IMG/VR virus record: IMGVR_UViG_3300036785_000296
Location: 1 to 64,000 of that record
Reading direction: 5' to 3' (one strand)
DNA length: 64,000 nt
Source: a virus
The first letter of the stretch is position 1; every line of letters begins with the position of its first letter. Both the position numbers and the translations under genes were made by a program. A model generated the notes under the pieces. That model saw only the letters and a list, made by a program, of their open reading frames with translations. It made no database searches and was not told the origin of the DNA. This document shows positions 14,757-22,436 of this stretch, in pieces.

Positions 14757-14977
14757 AGGGCTGGGCCGTCGCCGAGGCCCAGCACGGGATCGTCGTCAAC
14801 TCGGTGGCCGACAGCCGGCGCAGCGCCATCGTCAACTGGTTCGCCGTCAGCGGGCCGCGCGTGGTGACGCTCGACTCGGCGACCGACGAACAGATCGAGG
14901 GGGTGTGGCGCAGGCTCGCGCCGCGCTATGGGGCAGAGGTCATCGAGGTCGAGGTCACCCCATGCCACCTGAACTGA
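14753..14977 (+). CDS. Hypothetical protein, 74 aa
   Basis: Unrecognised small alpha/beta protein. The sequence GIVVNSVADSRRSAIVNWF followed by a helix (TDEQIEGVWRRLAPRYG) resembles small phage proteins that begin with a WAVAE motif. The ATG at 14753 overlaps the upstream stop; the 3' end overlaps the next gene by 16 bases. Confidence 0.6.
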   Translation: MKGWAVAEAQHGIVVNSVADSRRSAIVNWFAVSGPRVVTLDSATDEQIEGVWRRLAPRYGAEVIEVEVTPCHLN

Positions 14978-15621
14978 ACGCGGCGATCCGTGGCATCCCG
15001 ATGCCGGAGCTGATGCAGAAGCTGCCCGTCGATGAGCGCGGCTTCCCGGTCCCGTGGTTCGTGGCGTGGTTCGGGGACAAGCCCGACTTCCGGGTCGCGG
15101 ACGAGCGCAAGTGGTTCGTGGCGATCAAGAAGGACCGCTGCTGGCTCTGCGGTGGGCCGCTGGGCAGGCTCAAGGTCTCGGTGATCGGGCCGATGTGTAC
15201 GATCAGCCGCTCGACCGCCGAGCCGCCGTGCCACCCAGGCTGCGCCCGCTACGCGGTGATGACCTGTCCGTTCATGACCAAGCCCCGGATGCGCCGCAAC
15301 GAGAAGGACTTGCCCGAGGAGCGCCAGCCGCCGGGCGGCGTGATGATCGAGCGGAACCCCGGCGTGATCGCGCTCTGGGCCTCGCTGCGGATGAGCAAGA
15401 TGTTCGACGCGGGCGACAAACGCCTGCTGCTGGAGGTCGGCTCGCCCCACTACGTCGAGTGGTACAGCCAGGGCAGGCTCGCGACGCGCAAGGAGTGCAT
15501 GGAGGCGATCCAGTCAGGCCTGCCGCTGCTGCGCGCCGAGGCCGAGCGCGATGGCGACGAAGGGATCGCGGCGCTCGGGCGGATGACGCTTGAGACGATC
15601 TCAATGCTGCCGGGAACCTGA
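14962..15621 (+). CDS. Conserved phage zinc-binding protein, 219 aa
   Basis: The ATG at 14962 opens a family I recall from many phages and prophages. It has ERGFPVPWFVAWF..KPDFRV, a CWLCGGPLGR knuckle, then IGPMCTISRSTAEPPCHPGC and CPFMTKPRMRRNE. Four to six Cys/His residues suggest two zinc sites. Function is unknown; it usually accompanies early, non-structural phage genes. Confidence 0.75.
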   Translation: MPPELNAAIRGIPMPELMQKLPVDERGFPVPWFVAWFGDKPDFRVADERKWFVAIKKDRCWLCGGPLGRLKVSVIGPMCTISRSTAEPPCHPGCARYAVMTCPFMTKPRMRRNEKDLPEERQPPGGVMIERNPGVIALWASLRMSKMFDAGDKRLLLEVGSPHYVEWYSQGRLATRKECMEAIQSGLPLLRAEAERDGDEGIAALGRMTLETISMLPGT

Positions 15622-15622
15622 G

Positions 15623-15808
15623 ATGGCGTTCACCACCCCCGAGCTGATCCGCGAGATCAGGCGCGAGCTGAAGCAGCGCGAGCGGGTTTACCCCAGGCTG
15701 GTCGCCCAGCACACGCTGAGCCAACAGCTCGCCGACGAGCAGATCGCCAAGATGCAAGCGGTGCTGGCGATCCTGCTCAAGCTGGACGAGGCCGAGCGGC
15801 TGATATGA
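15623..15808 (+). CDS. Hypothetical helical protein, 61 aa
   Basis: The product is almost entirely helical and charged (TPELIREIRRELKQRERVYP, EQIAKMQAVLAILLKLDEAE) and probably forms a coiled coil. It starts one base after the upstream stop. Confidence 0.6.
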   Translation: MAFTTPELIREIRRELKQRERVYPRLVAQHTLSQQLADEQIAKMQAVLAILLKLDEAERLI

Positions 15809-16035
15809 AGCTGGTCTGGGTCTACCGCGCGCCGGGCGGCTGGAGCATCCGGCGTCAGTCCGATGGCGCGTATCTGCTGAGACGGGATAGCCGCTACGGC
15901 GCGCTCACCACCGAGCTGAAGAGCCTGCCGGCCGCTAAGCTGGAGGCGCAGCGCATCGCCGATCAGGAAGACCCCGAGGATGCGCGGAAGCGGCGTCGGG
16001 CTCGGGCTTGGCGCCCCCGCAAAGCGAGGCCGTGA
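15805..16035 (+). CDS. Hypothetical basic protein, 76 aa
   Basis: An N-terminal strand-rich half (KLVWVYRAPGGWSIRRQSDG) is followed by a strongly basic C-terminus (ARKRRRARAWRPRKARP), suggesting nucleic-acid contact. The gene is coupled by 4-base overlap to the upstream gene and by TGATG to the next. Confidence 0.6.
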   Translation: MKLVWVYRAPGGWSIRRQSDGAYLLRRDSRYGALTTELKSLPAAKLEAQRIADQEDPEDARKRRRARAWRPRKARP

Positions 16036-16199
16036 TGGGACGCAAGGTGCATCGGGGCGTGATGATCGAGCATGAGCCGCCGCTGATGCGGCGCGAGGAC
16101 AAGAAGCCGCCGCCGCCCGGCGACCGCGTGCTGAAGGGCAAGGACGGCTCGAAGTACTTCATCGACGGCGCGTCGGGGCGCGTGACGAAACTGAGCTAG
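16035..16199 (+). CDS. Hypothetical basic protein, 54 aa
   Basis: The ATG at 16035 shares a base with the upstream TGA. The protein is Lys/Arg/Pro-rich (RREDKKPPPPGDRVLKGKDG) with a terminal DGSKYFIDGASGRVTKL strand segment. It ends in a 4-base convergent overlap with the leftward cassette. No terminator is visible at the junction. Confidence 0.55.
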   Translation: MGRKVHRGVMIEHEPPLMRREDKKPPPPGDRVLKGKDGSKYFIDGASGRVTKLS

Positions 16200-16432
16200 A
16201 GCCAGCTATCCTTGATCGACTTGCCGCTCACCATGATCACCGGCGCTCGGTAGGCCCGGCCCATGTGAAAGGCGCAGTAGTTGGCGATGCCGCAGGGTCG
16301 GCCGCAGAAGCCGAAGCCCGGCATGCTCGGCGTGCCGATGGGCCACTTGCAGACGCCGCGCCGCAAGCTCTCGACGCTGGCGATGGTGGGCGTCAGCTCC
16401 GGCGCCAGCGGCTGGAGGAGCTTGCCGGACAA
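16196..16432 (-). CDS. GcrA-type C-terminal (sigma-70-interacting) domain protein, 78 aa
   Basis: The protein carries the signature of the C-terminal domain of the alphaproteobacterial cell-cycle regulator GcrA: C28, then KWPIG at 29-33, a FCG box (42-44) and NYCAFHMGRAY (51-61). In Caulobacter this domain binds domain 2 of sigma-70, while a separate N-terminal helix-turn-helix binds DNA; that helix-turn-helix is absent here. The start is inferred to be TTG at 16432, just after the RuvC-like gene's stop, with AGG 5 bases upstream. As a stand-alone sigma-binding domain it could redirect host transcription (inference). It is the last gene of a four-gene leftward cassette. Confidence 0.65.
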   Translation of the reverse strand: MSGKLLQPLAPELTPTIASVESLRRGVCKWPIGTPSMPGFGFCGRPCGIANYCAFHMGRAYRAPVIMVSGKSIKDSWL

Positions 16433-16433
16433 C

Positions 16434-16940
16434 TCAGCCTCGCAACTTGAACGCTGGCCGGAACTGCATCGCCGCCTCCGGGGCCAACAATCGAAGAGTG
16501 GAGAGCCATACGCCGAAAGCATCGGCCTCGTCGTGGTAAGAGATGGTGAGCCCGTACTGCTGCGCCGCCGCCACCATCTCGGGCTTCGAGGCACGCCCGC
16601 CGCCGGTCAGCGCGATCTTCACCTGTTGGGGCGACACGCGGCGGCAGGGCATCTTCTGCTCGCGGCAGACGAGGCCGGTGATCGCCTGGAGGCCGAAGGT
16701 GATCTCCACCGACGCATGGCTGGTGAAGCGCGCCAGGACCGGGCGCTCCCAGACGATGAGGGTCGGGTGGAAGTCGCGGACGACGCCGGTCAGCCAGTGG
16801 TGGTGCGCCTCGAAGAACGGCTCAAGCTCGGCGCCGCCGCCGCGATGCGGGTTCTGCCGCGAACCCACGGCTGGGAGGCGGCTTCCGTCGCCGACACACC
16901 AACCTGTTCGAGTACCATGATCCAATGCGAGCAGTCTCAA
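16434..16940 (-). CDS. RuvC-like Holliday-junction resolvase
   Basis: A 168-residue RNase-H-fold nuclease. Catalytic acids are in place: D7 in LLALDHGTRTGW, E65 in LIVWERPVL, and the DEAD/DEADAF cluster at 137-142. KIALTGGGRASKPEMVAAA is the usual substrate-loop segment. It would resolve branched replication or recombination intermediates before packaging. ATG at 16940 overlaps the stop of the HNH gene upstream by 4 bases. Confidence 0.85.
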   Translation of the reverse strand: MRLLALDHGTRTGWCVGDGSRLPAVGSRQNPHRGGGAELEPFFEAHHHWLTGVVRDFHPTLIVWERPVLARFTSHASVEITFGLQAITGLVCREQKMPCRRVSPQQVKIALTGGGRASKPEMVAAAQQYGLTISYHDEADAFGVWLSTLRLLAPEAAMQFRPAFKLRG

Positions 16941-17440
16941 GCGACCCTCGCGAACTCCCGGTGATGCTCCTGCGCGGCGGCGACATAGGCCGCGTGCGCC
17001 GCTTCAGCGGTCTTGAAGTAGCCGAGCCAGAGACGCTTGCCGGGAGCGATCCGTATCTGGGCCTGATAGACGCCGCGCCACGCGACGAAGGTCACGCCCT
17101 TGAAGCCCGACGTATTGCCGGGCATGCGGCCCTTGTTCTGACCGTTCTGCGACTTGGTCGCCTCGCGCAGGTTGGCCCAGCGGTTGTTGAGCGTGTCGGC
17201 GTCGTCGTGATCGGCCTCCGGGTCCGGCCACCGTCCCGTCATGTAGAAGAACGCCAGCCGGTGGGCACGATACTGGCGCCCATCGATACCGATCACCCAG
17301 TAGGTCTGGTTGTGGCCGCGCCAGAGGCCGCCTGCCTCGCAGCCACGCAGGCCCGGCTGCCCCCGCAGCCATGTGAACACGCCCGTCTCCGGGTCGTAGT
17401 GCAGCAGCCGCTTCAGCCGAACCTGCGTGAGGCCCGTCAC
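16937..17440 (-). CDS. HNH homing endonuclease with AP2-like domain
   Basis: N-terminal HNH_3 nuclease: RAHRLAFFYMTGRWP (H60), then EADHDDADTLNNRWANLREA (H78, N85/N86). The C-terminal AP2-type DNA-binding domain runs from about 110 to 165 (TSGFKGVTFVAWRGVYQAQI, KRLWLGYFKTAEAAHAAY). This pairing is the standard free-standing phage homing endonuclease. It is inserted between the RMF-like gene and the RuvC-like gene with 4-base overlaps on both sides. Confidence 0.9.
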   Translation of the reverse strand: MTGLTQVRLKRLLHYDPETGVFTWLRGQPGLRGCEAGGLWRGHNQTYWVIGIDGRQYRAHRLAFFYMTGRWPDPEADHDDADTLNNRWANLREATKSQNGQNKGRMPGNTSGFKGVTFVAWRGVYQAQIRIAPGKRLWLGYFKTAEAAHAAYVAAAQEHHREFARVA

Positions 17441-17946
17441 GACACCGGACGGAGCTTGGTGGCGTTCGCTTCCTGGCTACGGTTCCATCCTGACATCCAG
17501 TCGGTCATGCGCTCGGGCGGGCAATCGGATGGCGGCTTGCCGACCGCGCCCTTGCCGGTGGTGCCTGCCAGGAACCCACGCAGCTCCCAGTCGGCTCTGG
17601 CGCGCTCGGTCGGTTCCATCTCGGGGAACAGCTCGATCTGCGCCTCTTCGGGCCGCTTCGGCAGCAGCTCGGCCAAGTCCATGTAGCGCAGCAAGGTCTC
17701 GATGAAGTCCCTGATCTCCTGCGGCTCCCAGGTCAGCATCTCCATGATCTGGTCGGCGTGCTGCAACTCGATGCCCGCCGCCTTGGCCTCCTTGCGGATT
17801 TTCTTGCGGTCGGCGAGCGAGAGGTCGCGCTTGCCGTCCGCCTCGATCATCCGCTTCAGGTGACGGCGGAAGACGTCCTGCGTGATCCCGTTGGTGTCGT
17901 CGCCCATCGGCAGCTCGCGGTCGTCTTCGCTCAGCTCTCTGGCCAT
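17437..17946 (-). CDS. Phage protein with ribosome-modulation-factor-like C-terminus, 169 aa
   Basis: First gene of the leftward cassette; GGAGAG lies 4 bases before the ATG at 17946. The N-terminal half is helical (DVFRRHLKRMIEADGKRDLS, ADRKKIRKEAKAAGIELQHA). The C-terminus (119-160) has ADWELRGFLAGTTGKGA, a Pro/Cys spacer and ERMTDWMSGWNRSQ, which resembles the Rmf motif (GxxAGxxG... W..GW...Q) seen at the end of several alphaproteobacterial phage proteins. True Rmf dimerises ribosomes; a ribosome-targeting role is plausible but unproven. Confidence 0.55.
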   Translation of the reverse strand: MARELSEDDRELPMGDDTNGITQDVFRRHLKRMIEADGKRDLSLADRKKIRKEAKAAGIELQHADQIMEMLTWEPQEIRDFIETLLRYMDLAELLPKRPEEAQIELFPEMEPTERARADWELRGFLAGTTGKGAVGKPPSDCPPERMTDWMSGWNRSQEANATKLRPVS

Positions 17947-18101
17947 GTCGCTCTCCGGGTTTGGCCCCCGCGCAATGTCGCGCCGCAGCCGGGCGCCGTC
18001 CACGCATCAAGGGCACGGCTCCACAGTTTATTTTGATATCGTCATTGACAGAAGTGATGTCACAAACCTATGTGATCGCACATGAGCAGCGGAGCACCGA
18101 T
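17947..18101. promoter_or_regulatory. Divergent promoter region
   Basis: Between the leftward cassette and the rightward gene at 18102. A perfect -35 TTGACA (18045-18050) is followed after 18 bases by TATGTG (18069-18074), fitting a rightward promoter. TTGATATC (18033-18040) is a likely operator half or partner. No clear leftward promoter is seen, though one must serve the cassette. Confidence 0.45.
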
Positions 18102-18767
18102 GTGAGCGACGAGAGCGAGCCGACCTTCAAGGACACGCCCGAACAGGTGGACCCGATCCGCCACGCGGGCCGCACCATCATCATCACGAAGACGGGCGAG
18201 CGCGCCCTGCTGATCGGCGGCACCGGCAGGCCCGGCTGGGTGGCGGCCTCGACCGAGTTCAGCAGACACATCATGCGCCACTACGCGGTGGAGGACGTGA
18301 CGCTGGCGCCGGCCCGCGAGTACGGGCGCAAGGGCTACGATCTGAGGGAAGACCTCACCCCGATCATGACCGGCCTGACGGCGGTGCCGAACTTCAAGCC
18401 CCACGAGGGCGACCCACTGGACTTCCTGAACGGCCTGACGCTGGGCGGCCAGTGGACGGCGCCCAACGCGGGCTACGCCAAGGTCTACCACGAGGGCCAG
18501 GAGCACAGCGGCTGGGCGAAGTACTTCCTCCGCACGACGCAGGGCGGCCAGTTCGACGGCACCGGCGACGTGATCATCTACGCCTCGCCGCGCTGGTCGA
18601 AGGACGCGGCGGGCAAGCAGATCAAGAGCGGCGGCGCGATCATCGGCCACTTCGCGATCTGCAAGCACGAGAAGGTCGAACACGCGGGTGCGAACCATCG
18701 GCGCGGCTGGCATCCTGGCCATTGTTCCAAGTGCGGTCTCGACCTGACCGTGGACAGCGGAGACTGA
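18102..18767 (+). CDS. Conserved phage hypothetical protein, 221 aa
   Basis: GTG at 18102 is chosen because it follows AGCGGAG by 7 bases and lies just downstream of the promoter; the frame is also open further upstream (ATG 18057). The body is globular alpha/beta with GRTIIITKTGERALLIGG and a conserved-looking FDGTGDVIIYASPRW. The C-terminus has a HRRGWHPGHCSKCG zinc-like knuckle. No enzyme motif is recognised. Confidence 0.7.
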   Translation: MSDESEPTFKDTPEQVDPIRHAGRTIIITKTGERALLIGGTGRPGWVAASTEFSRHIMRHYAVEDVTLAPAREYGRKGYDLREDLTPIMTGLTAVPNFKPHEGDPLDFLNGLTLGGQWTAPNAGYAKVYHEGQEHSGWAKYFLRTTQGGQFDGTGDVIIYASPRWSKDAAGKQIKSGGAIIGHFAICKHEKVEHAGANHRRGWHPGHCSKCGLDLTVDSGD

Positions 18768-18768
18768 A

Positions 18769-19095
18769 ATGCCCAGACCGACTGCCGCCGAGCGCGACAA
18801 GCACCTCACCCGCGAGGAGCGCGAGTTCCGCAAGAAGCGGGCCGAGCTGGAGGCCTACCAAGACCTCCGCGACGACGTGATCACCCTGGTCGCCAACTCG
18901 AACTTCACCTTCGAGGCGATCCACGCCGCCTGCGGGCCGCACCCCTCGACGCTGAAGAAGTGGGACGCCAAGGATGTCGACAAGCCGCAGCTCGGCAAGA
19001 TGCGCTCGACGCTGCGGATCATCGGCTACGACATCGGCATCATCGAGCGCGGCGCGTCGAACGTCGTGGCGCTGCGGAGGGAGAGCGCAGCGTGA
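18769..19095 (+). CDS. Helix-turn-helix-like hypothetical protein, 108 aa
   Basis: The charged N-terminal helix (REEREFRKKRAELEAYQDLR) is followed by a putative HTH (FTFEAIHAACGPHPSTLKKW) and a second basic helical segment (GKMRSTLRIIGYDIGI), which together resemble phage transcriptional regulators. It precedes an Arc-like gene, so this pair may regulate the early operon. Confidence 0.6.
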   Translation: MPRPTAAERDKHLTREEREFRKKRAELEAYQDLRDDVITLVANSNFTFEAIHAACGPHPSTLKKWDAKDVDKPQLGKMRSTLRIIGYDIGIIERGASNVVALRRESAA

Positions 19096-19247
19096 AGGTC
19101 CGCGAGATGCGCCAGTTCACGCTGCGGATGCCGCCCGACATCCGCATCTGGCTGGAGCTTCAGCGGCAGAAGCTCGGCAAGCGCTCGCTCAACGCCACCG
19201 TCGTCACGCTGCTTGAAACAGTCAGGAAGCAGGAGAAAGCAGCGTGA
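19092..19247 (+). CDS. Arc-type ribbon-helix-helix DNA-binding protein, 51 aa
   Basis: GTG at 19092 overlaps the upstream stop by 4 bases. The whole protein matches the Arc/MetJ RHH fold: a beta strand (RQFTLRMP), helix A (DIRIWLELQRQKLG), then RSLNATVVTLLETVRKQ as helix B. RHH dimers bind palindromic operators with the strand pair in the major groove. The intergenic TGATATCA palindromes are candidate sites (inference). Confidence 0.75.
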   Translation: MKVREMRQFTLRMPPDIRIWLELQRQKLGKRSLNATVVTLLETVRKQEKAA

Positions 19248-19615
19248 CGCGGAAGGCGACCCTGGCCGAGCGACGCCGGACGTGTCCGGCCTGCGGCGGG
19301 ACCTTCTACGCGGCGAAGCCGTCGAGCAAGCAGTGCTACTGCGGCCACAAGTGCGCGTTCATCGTCATCGGCGAGACCGTGCGCGCGGCGGCGAACGCGC
19401 CCGAGGTGCGGGCGAGGATGGCTGACGCCCGGCGCGGCCGAGGCAGCTACGCCTACGTCAAGCGTGGCGGTCGGCACGAACACCGCGTCGAGGCTGAGCA
19501 GAGCCTTCGGCGGCCACTCCTGGCCAACGAGATCGTGACCATCAACCGAACTGTCTATCCGAACCGGAGGGCCTACGTGCGCGCCGAAGGGTTCGTCCGA
19601 AGGGAAAATCAATGA
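19244..19615 (+). CDS. Degenerate HNH-type protein with zinc knuckle, 123 aa
   Basis: An N-terminal CPACGGTFYAAKPSSKQCYC finger and GHKC are followed by GRHEHRVEAEQSLRRPLLA, the opening of a common phage HNH domain. In intact members this leads to a His-His-x-Asn catalytic core; here it passes into IVTINRTVYPNRRAYVRAEG with no second His pair. It is probably a nuclease remnant or a binding-only derivative. Confidence 0.6.
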   Translation: MTRKATLAERRRTCPACGGTFYAAKPSSKQCYCGHKCAFIVIGETVRAAANAPEVRARMADARRGRGSYAYVKRGGRHEHRVEAEQSLRRPLLANEIVTINRTVYPNRRAYVRAEGFVRRENQ

Positions 19616-20994
19616 AAATCATACATTTAGTTGCGGAGAACGTGAAGCGGCTCGTCGCCGTGGACATCACGCCCGAGGGCCATGTGATTGAGATCACAGG
19701 CGAAAATGGAAGTGGGAAGACCAGCGTCCTCGACGCGATCTTCTGGGCCATCGCGGGCGAGCGGCCAATCCAGAGCCACCCGATCCACGATGGCGAAGAG
19801 AAGGCGCGCATCCGGCTCGACCTGGGCGAGTTCATCGTGACGCGCCGCTTCGACGCCGTGGCGGGCGGCGGCTTCACCACCAGCGTGAAGGTCGAGAACG
19901 CGGACGGCGCCAGGGTCGCCAAGCCGCAGACCATGTTGGACAGCCTGATCGGCGCCCTGGCGTTCGACCCGCTCGCCTTCGCGCGCTCGAAGCCGGCGGA
20001 TCAGTTCGAGGAGCTGAAGCGGCTGACCGGGCTCGACTTCAACGCGCTGGAGGCGGCGAACAAGGCCGACTTCGAGACCCGCACCGGCGTGAGTCGGTTG
20101 ATCCGCGAGTATCAGGCGCTGCTGAGCAGCATGCCGCCGGTCGAGGCGCCCGGCGCGCCGGTGGACGAGGAAGCCCTGGTCACCGCGCTGCGCGATGCAG
20201 GGCCGCACAATACCGACATCCAGGCGCGCAAGCAGCGCCGTGACACCGCCGAGGCGCGCATCGTGGCCATCGATCAGGAGATGACCAAGCTGCTTCAGGA
20301 GAAGACCGACCTAAGACAGCGCCTCGACAACGCCGGGCCGCTGGCCGCGCTGATCGACACCAACGCCATCGTGGAGAAGCTGAGCGCAGCGAGGGAGGGC
20401 AACCGGCTGATCGCCAAGGCCAAGGAGCGCGCCGACATGGTCGCCAAGATCGCCAGCGTCGAGCAGCAGGCCCAGGCGCTGACGGCGGGGATCGAGGAGC
20501 GCGAGCGCGAGAAGCGCAGGATGATCGCGGGCGCCGAGATGCCCATCGAGGGCCTCTCCTTCGGCGACGGGATCGTGACGCTCGGCGGCCAGCCGTTCGA
20601 TCAGGCCAGCGATGCCGAGCAGCTCCAGGCGTCGGTCGCCATCGCGGCGGCGATGAACCCGAAGCTGCGGGTGATCCGGGTGCGCGACGGCTCGCTCTTG
20701 GACGACACCTCGATGAGCGCCCTGGCCGATTTCGCCGCCCAGCGCGACTATCAGGTCTGGATCGAGGTGGTCGATAGCGACCGGCCCGGCGCCATCATCA
20801 TCGAGGCGGGCAAGGTCGCGGGCGTGGTCGGAGACGACGGCGGCCCCCAGCGTGTCCCGCCTGCGGAGCGCGGCAGGGCTTCGTCGGCATCTGCGAACGG
20901 TGCGCCCGAGGCTTCGCAGGCGAGCGCGGGCTCTACCCAGCCGACGTCCGCGCCGCCGTCGAGCGCTGGCGATCCCGATGAACTGGATTTCTGA
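19612..20994 (+). CDS. SMC/RecF-like ATPase (AAA_23 type)
   Basis: The Walker A ITGENGSGKTSVLDAIFWAI (about 30-48) sits in the characteristic N-terminal lobe that also holds FIVTRRFD. Coiled-coil segments occupy about 170-310, and a short C-terminal lobe (LSFGDGIVTLGGQPFDQASD) replaces a full ABC signature region. At 460 residues it matches phage RecF/SbcC-like ATPases found with recombination nucleases. It heads the recombination set with the nuclease at 21501 and the Sak4-like ATPase at 22703. The first codons (AAA ATC ATA CAT TTA) are unusually AT-rich, which favours initiation. Confidence 0.8.
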   Translation: MKIIHLVAENVKRLVAVDITPEGHVIEITGENGSGKTSVLDAIFWAIAGERPIQSHPIHDGEEKARIRLDLGEFIVTRRFDAVAGGGFTTSVKVENADGARVAKPQTMLDSLIGALAFDPLAFARSKPADQFEELKRLTGLDFNALEAANKADFETRTGVSRLIREYQALLSSMPPVEAPGAPVDEEALVTALRDAGPHNTDIQARKQRRDTAEARIVAIDQEMTKLLQEKTDLRQRLDNAGPLAALIDTNAIVEKLSAAREGNRLIAKAKERADMVAKIASVEQQAQALTAGIEEREREKRRMIAGAEMPIEGLSFGDGIVTLGGQPFDQASDAEQLQASVAIAAAMNPKLRVIRVRDGSLLDDTSMSALADFAAQRDYQVWIEVVDSDRPGAIIIEAGKVAGVVGDDGGPQRVPPAERGRASSASANGAPEASQASAGSTQPTSAPPSSAGDPDELDF

Positions 20995-20995
20995 A

Positions 20996-21265
20996 ATGAC
21001 CGAGCTTTCGGATGACGACGCCAAGGCGCTGCTGGTCGCGGCCAACTCGATCACCGGCGCGCTGATGGACGTGGCGCAGTGGCTCCAGCCGGAGGCGGTG
21101 GCCGCCACCTCCATGACGCTGGCGGAGACGGTTCTCGCCAAGGTCATCGCGGGCGCAGCCACCATGTCGGATCACTCGCTGGACGAGATCATCGAGCGCT
21201 GCCACGAGCACATGACGGTGCTGGCGAAGTACTACTACCTCAAGCTGAGCGAGGAGCGGGTATGA
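20996..21265 (+). CDS. Hypothetical helical protein, 89 aa
   Basis: Unrecognised all-helical acidic protein with a central hydrophobic stretch (TSMTLAETVLAKVIAGAATM) and a His-rich segment (ERCHEHMTVLAKYYYLKL). It lies between the SMC-like ATPase and the nuclease genes, so it may be an accessory recombination factor. Confidence 0.6.
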   Translation: MTELSDDDAKALLVAANSITGALMDVAQWLQPEAVAATSMTLAETVLAKVIAGAATMSDHSLDEIIERCHEHMTVLAKYYYLKLSEERV

Positions 21266-21504
21266 CCGCTGACGAGATCGACATGGCCGCCGTGCGCGAG
21301 TGCCAAGCGGTCGCCAGCATGGCCGCCGAGCACACCAGTCCCGAGAACCCCGGCGCGACCGCGCTGGCGATCATGATCAGCGCCTATTCGCTCGCCCTCG
21401 CCGAGTACATGAAGGCTGGCGTGATGACCCTGGAGCAGGCGCTGAGCGGCGTGCGGAGGGACTTCGACATCATCGAGAGCGAGCTGCGGAAGGTGACGCC
21501 ATGA
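21262..21504 (+). CDS. Hypothetical helical protein, 80 aa
   Basis: Unrecognised. It is helical, with ATALAIMISAYSLALAEYMK forming a hydrophobic or amphipathic core helix. It overlaps both neighbours by 4 bases. It looks similar in size and helix layout to the preceding gene product, but the sequences do not obviously align. Confidence 0.6.
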   Translation: MTADEIDMAAVRECQAVASMAAEHTSPENPGATALAIMISAYSLALAEYMKAGVMTLEQALSGVRRDFDIIESELRKVTP

Positions 21505-22436
21505 GCTTCCTAGTCGCGAAGTGGGAGGGCGTGGTGCCCGAGCCGGGCCTCTACCTGGGCACGCCCGAAGAGCGCTACCACGACGACCCGACGCCCGAGC
21601 CCTCGCTGAGCGCATCTGTCGCCAAGATCGCCTTCGAGAAGGCGCTGTCGAAGGCCCAGGCGGCTCACCCCCGGCTGCGCCTGCCGGACTATCCGGAGGA
21701 CGAGACCGGCGAGGAGGAGCGCTCGCCGATGTGGTATCAGGACGTCGGCTCGGCGGTTCACTCGCTGTCGCTGCGCGCTGGCCAGCAAGTCGAGTGCGCG
21801 CCCTACCAGAACTGGCGCTCCAAGGACGCCCAGCAGTACCGCGCCGAGTGCCGCAACGCCCGCCGCATCACGCTGATCCCACGCTACTACGACATGGCCA
21901 TGCGGATGGCGGCCAAGCTCCAGCCCAGGCTGATCGACCTGATGGGCTCGGACTTCGCCGCCGAGGCGATGGCCGCCTCGCGCGACACGAAATACGGCTA
22001 CTGGGTCCGCTCCCTGCTCGACGGGACCTCGGTCGATCTGCGGCAGATCGTGGAGCTGAAGACCACCGCCCAGGACGCCAGCCCGGCCGCTGCCGGCCGC
22101 ACCGTCAACCGCAACGGCAACGTCTTCCAGAGCCAGTTCTATTTGAGAAACCTCGACAACCTTGATCCCGGCGGCATGGGCAAGCGCCGCTTCAACTGGA
22201 TTTTTCAGGAGTTCTCGTACCCCCACGAGATCGCCATCCTCCACCCCGATCCGGCGCTGTCGAGCGCGGGCGACACCAAGGTCGAGGCGGCGATGTTCCT
22301 GTGGTCGAAGGCGCTGAAGAGTGGCCAGTGGCCCGGCTATCCGAAGGAGAGCCAGTCGGTCGGGCCCGAGCCCTGGATGCTCCGCGATCTGGAGGAGCGG
22401 ATGATGATGGACGAGGAGCTTCAGGATGCCTTCTGA
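21501..22436 (+). CDS. PD-(D/E)XK nuclease-like exonuclease
   Basis: The ATG at 21501 gives 311 residues typical of phage RecB/RecE-like PD-(D/E)XK nucleases (DUF3799 type): DVGSAVHSLSL near 95, YWVRSLLDGTSVDLRQIVEL and the catalytic E-x-K in VELKTTAQDASP, then a helical segment with QSQFYLRN. Together with the adjacent Sak4-like ATPase it would process DNA ends for annealing or recombination. Confidence 0.8.
   Translation: MSFLVAKWEGVVPEPGLYLGTPEERYHDDPTPEPSLSASVAKIAFEKALSKAQAAHPRLRLPDYPEDETGEEERSPMWYQDVGSAVHSLSLRAGQQVECAPYQNWRSKDAQQYRAECRNARRITLIPRYYDMAMRMAAKLQPRLIDLMGSDFAAEAMAASRDTKYGYWVRSLLDGTSVDLRQIVELKTTAQDASPAAAGRTVNRNGNVFQSQFYLRNLDNLDPGGMGKRRFNWIFQEFSYPHEIAILHPDPALSSAGDTKVEAAMFLWSKALKSGQWPGYPKESQSVGPEPWMLRDLEERMMMDEELQDAF

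Noticed and set aside
19244-19615. Frameshift that would restore a full HNH core
   Set aside because: I read the other two frames after EHRVEAEQ and found no His-x-Asn core, so a simple frameshift does not explain the loss.
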